A stretch of DNA of 64,000 nt from Osedax fenrisi (Eukaryota; Annelida; Polychaeta; Sabellida; Siboglinidae): the NCBI GenBank assembly GCA_964019155.1, contig OZ025242.1, positions 68,607,040-68,671,039 on the forward strand, written 5' to 3'. A program made the position numbers and the translations under genes. Below are positions 12,653 to 25,115 of the stretch, piece by piece. The notes beneath the pieces were generated by a model that saw only the letters and a list, made by a program, of their open reading frames with translations, did not search any database and had not been told where the DNA came from. The first letter of the stretch is position 1. Each line of letters opens with the position of its first letter.

Positions 12653-13101
12653 TCAACTCTCGGTAAGTCGGACTACGGATAAGTTGGAATTCTCGATAAG
12701 TCGGACACATTTTGTTGGTTTGGTTGGATTTGTATCTAGTTCAATGATAAATTTATCGGATAAGTCGGATAAGTTTGATTGGATAAGTCGGACTTCTCTA
12801 TAAGTTGGACACATATTATTGTCATTTTTATGATTTTATACTGGATAAGTCGGAATTTTTATAAATTGTCAAACATGTTTACTTTAAATAATGTATATTA
12901 TAATTTTAGTAAGTAATATTATTGAATACAACATATTATGTTATTGATTGTTGCATAATTCCCCATTTCGGTAACCCTTTAACTCATTCTGCGTATCTCA
13001 TGTCGTATTTGCATGATATTCTGAATCTCGGATAAGTCGGACATCTTGCTAAGTCGGACACTTTTCCCGGTCCCTTGCGTGTCCGACTTATCGGGAGTTG
13101 A

Positions 13102-13137
<36 letters not shown>

Positions 13138-13333
13138 CCTATAGGCTAATACATATCAATGTTTATATAGATATGTTGACTATTATTAATGCCATTATTA
13201 ATGGCCCATTACATATATGTGTGAAATATTTCGATCATATCAATGGTTTCCTTGTATCGTGTGTAGCAGTATATGATTATTTACTATATATTGTATGTTT
13301 TATTAATATAGATACTATATAGATAATATCTAA

Positions 13334-13379
<46 letters not shown>

Positions 13380-15563
13380 TTATACAACTGCCTGTGTGGC
13401 TCAGTGACTAAGACGTCAGACACACAAGCAGTAGGACACGGGTTCGACCCTCGTCCGGACCATTAATTAATTTTATAAAATGGGTCTTAAAATATTATTT
13501 AGAAGTGATCTTATATAATTGTGTATAAATAAATGATCGGCTCTCGTTAAAACCATGGATGTCTTAACATGAGAGCGGCTTCGAAGGGACATTAGAGCCA
13601 TATATTATAGGTTATAAGTGAAAACTTCATCTAAGTTCCTGGATGGCATGAAAGGACTCCACCAAATAAAAATAACAATAACAATAACAATAACAATATA
13701 TATATATAGGTATATATACCTATATATACATTTAATTGTATACGTATTTAAATTGTATACTATAAATAAATTCTACTAGGTAAAGCCTACTGATATATGC
13801 TAACATCTTACCTACACATGTATACGTTTACATTATAACATCGCGATATAATAACTAATCAAAGATTACTGTGTTACTGTAGGCGTCAACTACACTAAAC
13901 GAAGCTGAAAAACGCGAGCAAACTATGAGGGTTACTAGCATACTCTAGAACATTCTATATATCTTATAATATATATATATATATATATTAACTAAATATG
14001 TGTATCTAATGGTTAATGCATCAGACACACATGCAGAAGGACGCGTGTTCTAGGCCCGTCCGGACCATTAAAATGGGTCTTAAAATAATGTTTAGAAGTG
14101 ATCTTATATAATTGTGTCTTGATAAATGATCGGCTCTCGTTAAAACCACGGATGCCTTAACATGAGAGCGGCTGTGGGGGGAATTGTAGTCATACGAATA
14201 TACTTATAACGTTATAAGTTAAAAACGGCATCTAAGTTAATGGATGGGATGAAAGGACTCCCAAAAAATATTAATAACAAAAATATATATATATATATAT
14301 ATGGGTCATTCCAAGTGAAATCAGCAATTTTGTTGATATTTTACCGCTTACCTTCTTCGTTTTTCATGACAATTTCACAGTTTACTTATTATAATAAAAA
14401 AAATTAAATTTGTACATTTTTGGGGCCCACAATTTCATATTGGCAGAATTATGCCATATTGAAATTTTTAAAAAATATTTATTTTCAACTTTTCAAATTT
14501 AATATACTTTAACTATTCATATCTCTCTAAATACTTTACGAGATAAATTTAAGTTTTAAACATATATTTATAACAATATTACAATATGTATCTAACTGTA
14601 TAAAGTGTTCATATATACGTTACATATTTATGTAGACATTTTATAAATTTATATATACATTTTTTGACATTCTTTTTAAAATTCACGATATTATTTTGAT
14701 TATAACTTTTTTTTCAGCAATGCCATAAATAAAGAATAAATAATAAATAATAGATAATATAATACTAATTAATTAAAGATTTTAACATAATGAATATTGT
14801 AAACATTAAAAAAGTTATTGGTTATATAAATATAAGTTTTTTCATTTTTATCAATATTGTGTTTGAGGGCAAACAAAATGTACATATGCTTTTTTTCTTT
14901 CTTTTTTTACTCTAATACCTAATAGTGACCTACTTCTAATATATTAAATTAAGAGAGTGATGGATATTTGAGTATTAAGGACCCATTTTACAATTTAAGA
15001 TCTATGTATTAATTATAAAAAATATTATAAAAAATATATAAATTACATATCAATTATAATTTGTATGAATATTATAAATGATTTAAATTCAGTTATCAAT
15101 AATAAATTATGAATTTTATAAATGAATTATGATAAATTATCATTAATAATTATAAATGTTTTATTGAATTTTTATTTGAATTTTAGCAATATGCTATATA
15201 TAATAAATATTATAAATATATGTCTATAGATATATTATAGTATACGATATATTATAGTATACAAAGTATACACTCCTATACTATAAATGTAAATATACAT
15301 GTCAATATAATATTGTATAGACTGCATATGGTCTATTGTTAGTCTGACCAATAATTCCATTCATTCAATATATTTCTTTTTCTATTTACAAAACAGACTG
15401 ATTCAATTAATTCTATTCACCAGACTATTAATAGACCATGTATTGCTTATCTATGTACACAATGTAAACAATGACATGGCATGTGAGGCGTGATATTCCT
15501 TCAAGTATATATTAAGTATATAAAGGTATATATATACATATCGTATATATACAATATTAGTGT

Positions 15564-15616
<53 letters not shown>

Positions 15617-15619
15617 CAT

Positions 15620-15656
<37 letters not shown>

Positions 15657-15677
15657 TGTATGTTATATATATATAAA

Positions 15678-15723
<46 letters not shown>

Positions 15724-17388
15724 ACACTAATACTAGTTGTAATCATAAACCGGTTACATTTGCCGTATATGTCGACGTACGAGTTGTTCACGTGTCCAGT
15801 TATCACGTGTGTATGTGTCACGTGTGTGTCGTATGCATACCGTACACATATGTCACGTGTGTGTCGATAAACAATCGCGATACAGACTACAAATAAATAA
15901 TTATTTTGTGAAACTATATATATATATATATATACGCCCTTTATAATATATTAGCAATATATTACAAAATACAGCGCACTGTATTTTTCCATGGAATGAT
16001 ACCTATTTATTAAAAAACGTGCATTATAATTTATAAAATAAAATAATAAAGCTTTATGATACAATATATACGACGTAGGGGAAACTAATACGGGGGACAC
16101 TTAAACAATAAATGGTCTTAACATTTTATGACTTATTATTTGTATTCAAAAATTACAATATATTAATATTTTATTATTATAGATATTATTGTGATTTAAA
16201 AATTTATTTAATCTTTTAATTCCACAGATAATGGGGGTGTCCGTATTCGTTACCCATATCCGAATACGGACACCCTGTGTTATAATACGGACACCCTATA
16301 CACCACTAGATAAACTATATAGCATTGATGAATCAGACAAATTACAATTACATTATTTATAAATAATTTTATAAATAATGTATTCTAATTTAATTATTTA
16401 TTAATTTATTTATTTTTATCATTTTTTTAATTAATAATACAATTTAAGTATCCACATTATACAAATTTTAGATTTAGCTTTATTGGTGGTATTAATATTA
16501 TAACGCACGCGATTTTTATAAAAATCTGAATAGTTCATACGCTGCACGCTGATTAGTTATAGGGTGTCCGTATTAAGAAATACAATGTGTCCGTATTAGG
16601 GACTTATATATAACCATATGAGGTCATATATGACCTCTATATATGCTTATAACTTAATGAATATTTGATAACAAATATAGAAATTATATATATAATTTTA
16701 GAATGGTTTATTTTTTAATAATATAGTGTTATATTTTATATCGATACATTTGTATATTCTTGAGAAGGTTTTAATTGACATTTTTTTTCATAAATTTAAA
16801 AACCTAATAAAAAAATCAGTTTATTGGATATATCAGCATTATTTTGAATAATTAAAAAATAAAAAATACTTTTATAGATTATTTATATATTTTTGAATAT
16901 TTTATTCATTTAAACATTTGTTGTAGGATTGTTGGTTTATGAGATACCGATAGTGTCCGTATTTGGTTACTTTCCCCTACTTATATACGTATATACGATA
17001 TTTCATTACAACAATTATTAATTAAAATAATAAAATTAATCAGTTATAAATCAGAGTTATAATAATAATAATAATAATAATAATATGTATGTATCACCAA
17101 TAACAATAGCGTATACAAATGGACCCCTCTAGAAGTCATAGACTTGTACACATTATAAATAACTGCAAGGAGCCCCGGAAAATTCAAAACCAATACGTAA
17201 CATTTTGTTCTTGTAATTTGATTTATCGTTTATTAAGTTCTTGACCCACACGAGAGAAAAAACTATACCTGGAGTCGAACCCAGGACATCTAGTTTACTA
17301 AGCTATAGCTATTGACTGTTACAATAGGAAATGTCTCAATTGAACCAATTGAATATCGTTAATGAACCATATAGCTATATAGAAGCCA

Positions 17389-17425
<37 letters not shown>

Positions 17426-17775
17426 CATAGCCTACGCATTACATTTCATTTAAATTGATTTTATATCATACAAATTAATTTATAATAGCTTTAATTTATT
17501 CAATTTATAATAGTTTAATTTATTTTTTATTTACAATATGTATGCTATAAAATAAATGGTTGTATAATCAATTAGTAGCTATAACACTCGCCTATAAATA
17601 TGCCTATAAATACGCCTATAAATACGCCCATTTATAAAGTACAACGTAAATTCACATTATTAAAATTAGAATACTGCTGCAGTAGGTATAGAATATATAC
17701 TATAGACCCACGCAAACCTATAGGTTTATAATATAAATATAAACTTTATATATAAAGCGAATAAATGAAAATACA

Positions 17776-17842
<67 letters not shown>

Positions 17843-18624
17843 CATACATATACGTATACATAAATATTCATACATACGGTGTAATAATCATAGACATTAA
17901 CATTATCTAATTATAATTTCTATGGTAATAATATACACATTCATTAAAATCCCTCTCATAATTATTCGTTCTATCATATAAACACATGTATGAATACACG
18001 CACGATGTCGCACGCACTTATATTACATGTTATCTCAGTGATATGATATATACAATAGTAACATAGAATCAAGCATTTTCATTGGTCATGTATTATGGCC
18101 CGTATTACTAGCATTAAGTGGCCCGTATTGCAAGCTCTCGATACACCTATTAATTAACTCCCTTGGGTGCACGCACTTAATATTGATTATAAAGTACATT
18201 TTATATATTTATATTCTTGGTATTTAACTAATATTTCCAATGGTCCAATGGCATGCTTTGAAATATTTAATTTTCAATTGTAAATTAATTTATGATATAA
18301 TGATCAATATTATAATTATGAATGCATATATTAAAATAAAAAATACCCATTATTAATAGAAATATGATACTGAATAAATCTTGTATATATTTTTTTGTTG
18401 AGTTGAACAATAATTACAGAGATATCGCAGTGGCCTGTTTTACACACTGGCCCGTGTTACACACAGTTCACCTACCGTATGATTGGATAAGAAATATGTA
18501 TTATTCAATAAAATGTCAATCTATATATGTATATATATAGGAATTATACTATAATAATAAAAAGAGTGTTTATTTTAAATTCATAATTTTATAAATAAAT
18601 AATATATACTAAATTATAATCTAT

Positions 18625-18681
<57 letters not shown>

Positions 18682-18772
18682 TTTATATATACAGTAGTAT
18701 ATATACTAAAATACTAATAATATAATACAATCTATTATAATGTATTGAACACATTATTACTATTAATTAATT

Positions 18773-18808
<36 letters not shown>

Positions 18809-19628
18809 CATGTATTTAACTTAATATTATATTCATAAAATACCTATATATCGCGAAAAATATATATTATAAAAATACGTATAGGATATAAGATATTTGT
18901 TATAACTTATAACCGCGTGATGCAACTTTCTATTAATAACCGCTGTAATGTTAAGTGATTCATATTTCACTGAATGCCTATCATATTATGTACACAAGTA
19001 TATGAGATCACTTCTAAATATCATGTTAAGGTAGCTATACCTATAGGTATACCTAGGTTATATTGTATCGGTGCCGATGGGGTTAAAACGCCGTGCGTAT
19101 CTGACGTTTTAACATGTTAGTATACCCGGCCACTTTAAGTAGTATCTATGTGATACTATATTTTATTATATATATATATATATATTATTGTTATTTATTA
19201 TTTTATTTGGTGGAGTCCTTTCATCACATCTAGGAACTTAGATGAACTTATAACCTTTTCACTTATAACCATATATGGCTCTAATGTCCCTTCGAGGCGC
19301 TCTCGTGTTAACCCAGCCATGGTTTTAACGAGAGCCGATCATTTAGTTATATACAATTATATAAGATCATTTCTAAATATTTTAAAACCCATTTTATCAA
19401 ATTAATTAATCGAGGCTCGAACCTGTGTCCTACTGCTTGTGTATCTGACGCCTTGGCCAACTGATCAGTAATGAGCCACACAGGCAATTAAATATAAGTC
19501 ACACATATATATATATATAAAAATAATATATATAACCTATTCAGATCCTGGCTGTCATATATGAACAGGAACAAGAACAATACTGTACCGAGTTTAAATC
19601 AGATGTTATACCAGGGGTAAGTGATATA

Positions 19629-19706
<78 letters not shown>

Positions 19707-20251
19707 TATAATAACATAATACTTAACACTATTTAGGTTTATTTAATTTAGTCTATTATTATTAATTAAGTAAAATATTATGAAATAACGAATTTATAAT
19801 ATATTATAAATTCGTATATATATAGGCTAGGCCTATAACCTATAGCTTATATGATAGTAATAATATATATATATATTATTCATTATTAAGTGAATTCATT
19901 TACTATAATAATTACCTATAAATTAATAAAAACTTATATTACATAATTAATGAAAATAAATTCGTATATAGGCCTATAACCTATAGATTATATGATAGTA
20001 ATAATATGTAATATATAGTAATAATATGTATATTATTCATTATTAAGTGAATTCATTTACTATAATAATTACCTATAAATTAATAAAAACTTATATTACA
20101 TAATTAATGAAAAATTAGTAATAAAGTTGTTTTTAAATAAAGATAATTAAAATTATATATAATATAATATAATATAATATAATTAATATAAACTATATTA
20201 ATAATTAGATATAATACTTCATTTAATTATGATCATATATTGTTTACCTAT

Positions 20252-20287
<36 letters not shown>

Positions 20288-23200
20288 GAAAGTAACCTAA
20301 TACGTACACTTTAACAAAAAATGGTCTTAACATTTTATAACTCATTATTTTTATTCAAAAATTACAATATATTAATATTATATATAATCATATATGATTA
20401 TAGATATTATTGTGATTTTAAAATTTTATTTAATCTTTTAATTCCATAGATAACGGGGGTGTCCGTATACGGTACCCATGTCCGAATACGGACACCCTGT
20501 GTTATAATACGAACAAACTATATACCACTATATAAACTATATATTATTGATGAATCAATCAGACAAATTACAATTACATTATTAATAATTAATTTTATGA
20601 ATAATTTAATATAATTTAATTAGTTATTAATTTATTTATTTTTATTATTTTTTTAATTAATAAGACAATCTAAGTATCTAAATAATACACATTTTAGATT
20701 TAGCTTTATTGGTGGTATTAATATTATAACGCACGCGATTTTTATGAAAATCTGAATAGTTCATACGCTGCGCGCTTATTGGTTATAGGGTGTCCGTATT
20801 AAGAAATACAATGTGTCCGTATTAGGGACTTATATATAACCATATAAGGTCATATATGACCTCTATATATATGCTTATAACTTAATTAATATTTGATAAC
20901 AAATATAGAAATTATATATATAATTTTAGAATGATTTTTTAATAATATAGTGTTATATTTTATATCGATACATTTGTATATTTTGAGAAGGTTTTAAATA
21001 GAATTTTTTTCCATAAATTTAAAAACGTAATAAAAAAATTAGTTTATTGGATATATCAGCAATATTTTGAATAATTAAAAAATAAAAAATACTTTACAAT
21101 TTATATAATTATGAATATTGTATTCATTAAACATTTTTTTGTAGGATTTATGGTTTCTGAGATACCGAAAGTGTCCGTATTCGGACACTGTCCGTATTCG
21201 GTTACTTTCCCATAATTACCTTATATTGGGTAATATAAAATATAAGAATTTTTATATTATTTTTATTTTTATAATATAGGTAGATAATTCAAAATATTAT
21301 TCTAATTTAGTTCATTTATAAAAAAATAAGTTAATATGAACTCAAACTGAGCGTAATAACATTATTTCAATTGAGGTAAATAGTTTATAACGTTTATTTA
21401 CAATAGGTATTTGTTTAATGTCTTATTATTTAAAAAATATTTAGAATAATATTAGTTCTCATATAGGATATATATATATATATATATATATAGGAATTAT
21501 TTGAAACCTATTAGAAACATATTTATTACCGAAAACATCACCTATAATTAGGGGCCATGTAACAAGGGGGACGGGGGGATATGTCCCCCCCACTTTAAAA
21601 TCTAGGGGGACCTCATATGTATTAGTCCCCCACTTTTACACCACACAATTAATTTGATTCCTATGTATTAGTCCCCTACATACAAAATCGTTCCAGCGCC
21701 CCTACCTATAATATAATTCGTATATCACATAGTAAACCTAAATAATTGACCTAATAACTAATTTGCAAAGTTTATAATTAAGTAATACTACTCATAAAAG
21801 TTATAATAATATTAATATCAATCAATACACGTATACACTTAACTCATAAACCTGTACGTAGACGAGGCGTCCCTCGTGGAAACGGCAAGACTGGGGGGAC
21901 GACGACTGGAAGATGATGAACGTGAAGATGATATGCATGAAGCTGAATAGCGAGGCGGCGTACCCACCCACGGCTCCTTCCGCGGCGGCCATCGCCGTAG
22001 CTCGCAGCAACACGCTGTCCTACCTCGGCTACCGTACCCAGTCGAGACCTAAACGGGTGGCCACCGTTTCCGAGGCGAGTAAGTGGATGTGCGCCGACTA
22101 TTCGGCTTGGGATAGCAACCCGGCGTTTCCGTATAACGCGCACTTTCGGAACGTAGAAATAGCTCCTCTAGTCGATGCTATAATTCGAGAGGAAGAGGAA
22201 CGAGAAGCCGATACCCGCGATGAACGCGGTCCTACCGTTGGAGCGAGTAACTCTGACGCTAAATGTGAAACGCGTAAACATGATACTAAATCGATTACAT
22301 CTGAAAGTAAACTTCAAACAAATACGCCTGACATTGTACGTGAAAAAAGTATATCTGACACTACATTTAAACGAAGTAAATCAAACACTAAATGTCAAAC
22401 AATTGAATCTACTAATAAATTACAAACAAATAAATCTAACACCACATGTAAATCAATTAAATCTGAAACTAAATTTAAAACCAATACACCTGAGATTATA
22501 TGTCAAAAAAGTATATCTGACACTAAATTTATAATAAGTAAATCAAACACTAAATGTCAAACAATTGAATATATTAATAAATATAAAATAAATGAATCTA
22601 ACACCAACAGTCAATCAATTACTTCTGAAACTAAATTTCTAACAAATACACCTGACATTATATGTCATAAAAGTATATCTGACGATAAATTTAGAATAAT
22701 TAAATCAAACAAATTTCAAAAAAGTGAATCTACTAATAAATATAAAATAAATGAATCTAACACCAACAGTCAATCAATAAATTCTGAAACTAAATTTCAA
22801 AAAAATACACCCGACATTATATGTCAAAAAAGTATATCTGACTCTAAATTTAAAAGAAGTAAATCAAACACTAAATATCAAACAATTAAATCAGAAACTA
22901 AATTTCAAACAAATGCACCTGACATATGTGAACAAAGTATATCTGACACTAAATTTAAAATAAGTAAATCAAACACTAAATATCAAACAATTGAATCTAC
23001 TAATAAATTACAAACAAATAAATCTAACACCACATGCCAAACAAATATACCTGAAACTAAATTTCAAACAAATGCACCTGAAATATGTGAAAAAAGTATA
23101 TCTGACACTAAATTTAAAAGAAGTAAATCAAACACTAAAAATCAAACAATTGAATCTACTAATAAATTACAAACAAATAAATCTAACACCACATGCCAAA

Positions 23201-24564
23201 TAAATAAACCTGAAACTAAATTTCAAACAAATGCACCTGACATATGTGAAAAAAGTATATCTGACACTAAATTTAAAAGAAGTAAATCAAACACTAAAAA
23301 TCAAACAATTGAATCTACTAATAAATTACAAACAAATAAATCTAACACCACATGCCAAATAAATAAACCTGAAACTAAATTTCAAACAAATGCACCTGAC
23401 ATATGTGAAAAAAGTATATCTGACACTAAATTTAAAAGAAGTAAATCAAACATTAAATATCAAACAATTAAATCAGAAACTAAATTTCAAACAAATGCAC
23501 CTGACATATGTGAACAAAGTATATCTGACACTAAATTTAAAATAAGTAAATCAAACACTAAATATCAAACAATTGAATCTACTAATAAATTACAAACAAA
23601 TAAATCTAACTCCAAATATCAATCAATTAAATCTGAAACTAAATTTCGAACAAATGCACCTGACATATGTGAACAAAGTATATCTGACACTAAATTTAAA
23701 ATAAGTAAATCAAACACTAAAAATCAAACAATTGAATCTATTAATAAATTACAAACAAATAAATCTAACACCACATGCCAAACAAATAAACCTGAAACTA
23801 AATTTCAAACAAATGCACCTGACATATGTGAAAAAAGTATATCTGACACTAAATTTAAAAGAAGTAAATCAAACACTAAAAATCAAACAATTGAATCTAC
23901 TAATAAATTACAAACAAATAAATCTAACACCACATGCCAAACAAATAAACCTGAATCTAAATTTCAAACAAATGCACCTGACATATGTGAAAAAAGTATA
24001 TCTGACACTAAATTTAAAAGAAGTAAATCAAACACTAAATATCAAAAAATTAAATCAGAAACTAAATTTCAAACAAATGCACCTGACATATGTGAACAAA
24101 GTATATCTGACACTAAATTTAAAAGAAGTAAATCAAACACTAAATATCAAACAATTAAATCAGAAACTAAATTTCAAACAAATGCACCTGACATATGTGA
24201 ACAAAGTATATCTGACACTAAATTTAAAAGAAGTAAATCAAACACTAAAAATCAAACAATTGAATCTACTAATAAATTACAAACTCATAAATCTAACACC
24301 ACATGCCAAACAAATAAACCTGAATCTAAATTTCAAACAAATATACCTGAAACTGAATGTCAAAAAAGTAAATCTAATACAAAATTTAAAAGAAGTAAAA
24401 CTGATAGTAAATTTAAAAAAAGTAAACCTGACACAAAATGTCAAAAAAATAAAAATTCTAAAGAAAATGATCCTGAATCAGATATTTATATAGTGTATAA
24501 ATGTGACAATGATGAGGAAGAACGTTTCTTACAAGAATGTGAGAAGTTATTTGGTAAAAAATAA
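11905..24564 (+). CDS. Five-exon gene with a nonapeptide-repeat C-terminal half; function unknown
   Basis: Exons 11905-11952, 12515-12559, 13883-13930, 19545-19616 and 21862-24564 join in phase 0 throughout (2916 nt, 971 aa). The start ATG has A at -3 and an in-frame TGA 24 nt upstream. Residues 1-71 come from four small exons: MSSPPPTPNKKFFDLQ, DLNYENSDEYLARLK, ASTTLNEAEKREQTMR, and one with YEQEQEQYCTEFKSDVIPG. Exon 5 starts with a GC-rich block (RRPSWKRQDWGDDDWK, then SNTLSYLGYRTQSRPKR and SKWMCADYSAWDSNPAFPYN). From about residue 200 to 940 it is Lys/Ser/Thr/Asn/Gln-rich nonapeptide repeats (such as STNKLQTNK, SNTTCQTNK, PETKFQTNA). The acidic tail ends ERFLQECEKLFGKK. No signal peptide or membrane segment is seen. 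The family is not recognised; the repeat half looks disordered and basic. Exon 3 could instead read to a TAG at 13946, giving a 52-aa protein. Introns 2, 3 and 4 carry mobile elements. Confidence 0.62.
12650..13104. mobile_element. Pogo/Tigger-like MITE, family D, copy 2 (in intron 2)
   Basis: A 455-bp near-identical relative of 5506-5941, with the same CAGTCAACTCTCGG terminus, the same inverted right end GGGAGTTGACTG, TA flanks and (TA)n on both sides. Confidence 0.85.
13386..13692 (+). mobile_element. tRNA-derived SINE, copy 2 (in intron 2)
   Basis: Nearly identical to copy 1 over its whole length, including A and B boxes (GGGTTCGACCC here) and the AAATAAAAATAACAATAACA tail. It also follows a (TA)n array. 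Confidence 0.85.
13990..14282 (+). mobile_element. tRNA-derived SINE, copy 3, diverged (in intron 3)
   Basis: The body and tail match copies 1 and 2 (GATCGGCTCTCGTTAAAACC; ATGGGATGAAAGGACTCC). The tRNA-like head is degraded: the GGCTCAG of the A box is lost and the B box reads GTGTTCTAGGCCC. Confidence 0.75.
14300..15390. other. AT-rich intron sequence
   Basis: The start, GGGTCATTCCAAGTGAAATC, looks like the terminus of a DNA transposon, but no matching right end was found. The rest is AT-rich and noncoding. Confidence 0.35.
15390..15510. repeat. Old dispersed repeat, related to 30345-30470
   Basis: The block with GATTCAATTAATTCT, ACTATTAATAGACCATG and GCTTATCTATGTACA corresponds in the same order to the block at 30345-30470 (GATTCAATGCAAAGATTTCT, ACTATTAATAGATCATA, GCCTATCTATTTACA). 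The family is unknown. Confidence 0.5.
15560..15720. repeat. Compound (TA)n array
   Basis: Three TA runs separated by CATACAATA, AATTGTATGTTA and AAATAATATTA-type spacers. The spacers are themselves complementary, so the block can fold into a long hairpin. Confidence 0.85.
15789..15859. promoter_or_regulatory. Cluster of four CACGTG E-boxes in intron 3
   Basis: CACGTG occurs at 15789, 15804, 15819 and 15854, with CACGTGTGTGTCG duplicated. CACGTG is the classic binding site of bHLH-ZIP factors such as USF and Myc/Max. Four sites within 71 bp is far above expectation for such AT-rich DNA. A regulatory role is inference. Confidence 0.45.
16078..16977 (+). mobile_element. TA-flanked DNA element, family B (GTCCGTATT core), in intron 3
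   Basis: 900 bp, beginning GGGGAAACTAATACGGGGGACA and ending GTCCGTATTTGGTTACTTTCCCC, flanked by TA. The core GTGTCCGTATT and its complement occur at both ends, as a central inverted pair near 16228-16275, and again near 16562-16600. No transposase frame is seen. Confidence 0.8.
17264..17320 (-). tRNA. tRNA-like relic or SINE head
   Basis: On the minus strand TAGCTTAGTAAACTAGA resembles an A box and GGGTTCGACTCC a B box, followed by TTTTTT. The spacing between boxes is too short for a complete anticodon arm. It is therefore a tRNA-derived relic rather than a working tRNA. Confidence 0.35.
17330..18980. other. AT-rich intron sequence with (TA)n arrays
   Basis: Noncoding. It contains (TA)n runs at 17395-17420, 17778-17840 and 18625-18682 and no recognisable element. 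Confidence 0.5.
18985..19120 (-). mobile_element. Possible highly diverged SINE relic
   Basis: The block GAGATCACTTCTAAATATCATGTT and, further on, GTGCGTATCTGACG parallel the reversed body and head of the SINE (compare AAGATCATTTCTAAATATTT and GTGTATCTGACG in the copy at 19184-19489). It is heavily degraded. Confidence 0.35.
19184..19489 (-). mobile_element. tRNA-derived SINE, copy 4 (reverse, in intron 3)
   Basis: Full-length copy in the reverse orientation: tail TTATTATTTTATTTGGTGGAGTCC, body GGTTTTAACGAGAGCCGATCA and head ending GAGCCACACAGGCA. The B box is partly degraded (GGCTCGAACC). Confidence 0.8.
19631..19704. repeat. (TA)n microsatellite
   Basis: A nearly pure TA array just downstream of the exon 4 splice donor. 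Confidence 0.95.
19806..20112. repeat. Tandem duplication of about 150 bp
   Basis: The two units share AATTCGTATATA, GGCCTATAACCTATAG and TATTCATTATTAAGTGAATTC in the same order. They then share the same run through to CATAATTAATGAAAA. They differ mainly in the length of the central TA-rich part. It lies in intron 4. Confidence 0.85.
20285..21211 (+). mobile_element. TA-flanked DNA element, family B, copy 2 (in intron 4)
   Basis: About 927 bp, beginning GGGGAAAGTAACCTAATACG and ending GTCCGTATTCGGTTACTTTCCC. It is closely similar to 16078-16977 throughout, with the same central inverted pair of GTGTCCGTAT cores near 20457-20500. Confidence 0.8.
21551..21702. mobile_element. G-run MITE, copy 1 (in intron 4)
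   Basis: A 152-bp TA-flanked element with GGGG and CCCC ends and internal runs such as ATGTCCCCCCCACTTTAAAA and CTAGGGGGACCT. It is present in inverted orientation at 45047-45194 with the same internal order. Confidence 0.7.
22250..24450 (+). repeat. Coding 27-bp tandem repeats (nonapeptides) in a 159-bp higher-order unit
   Basis: The nonapeptides follow roughly [S/P]-[N/D/E/T]-T-K-x-Q-T-N-K. Six of them, one shortened to eight residues, form a 53-residue (159-bp) unit: two copies of TCTGACACTAAATTTAAAAG start at 23101 and 23260. Repeats towards the middle are nearly identical while the outer ones have drifted, as expected from unequal exchange. Because units are multiples of 3, long open frames also appear in the alternative frames. 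Confidence 0.9.
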
Positions 24565-25110
24565 TTTATTTTGATAATTTTATTGTGATATTTATTTTAT
24601 TCCATATAAATCATTATTTAATCAGAAATTACCTATATATATATATGTATTATAAAACTAAACTACTATTATTATATAATTTCATGATACAAATTATATT
24701 TCAAAAATAAAAATTGTGCACCTTAAAATATATGTGTCTTATTAATATATATATACATATATATTCTAATATGATCTGAATAATACAATTAAATACAATA
24801 ATATACATAATAAAATATACAATAAAATAACTTGATCAATTTATGATATCAATATTATATTAATAATGATATTAATGTATCATTATAATGAATTCTCTAA
24901 AATAGTGTAATATTTTTAGTTCGTAAATTTATTGAATGCGTGCGCTGTAATAATTAATAGCAATGCTCATGTTCACTTTCCTAAAGCTCGATCGATCTCC
25001 AGATAGACGGTTATCTAAACGCATACTTGTCGATATTATAATAATATACACAAGTAAAGATAAAGATGAATCACTAGCGTAGACCATACCTATCAACCCT
25101 GCGCCTACGA
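24565..25110. other. 3' flank of the repeat gene
   Basis: AT-rich and noncoding. AATAAA at 24706-24711 is a possible polyadenylation signal for the 971-aa gene. Confidence 0.45.
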
Positions 25111-25115
25111 ACCTT

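Noticed and set aside
19541..19729. Minus-strand Ile-Tyr frame
   Set aside because: (TA)n translation antisense to exon 4.
21822..22143. Two minus-strand frames over the GC-rich start of exon 5
   Set aside because: Antisense by-products of GC-rich coding sequence; the plus frame is continuous with upstream exons.
23732..24493. 253-codon plus-strand frame within the repeat gene
   Set aside because: Shadow frame kept open by the 27-bp period; the main frame has the conserved N- and C-terminal ends.
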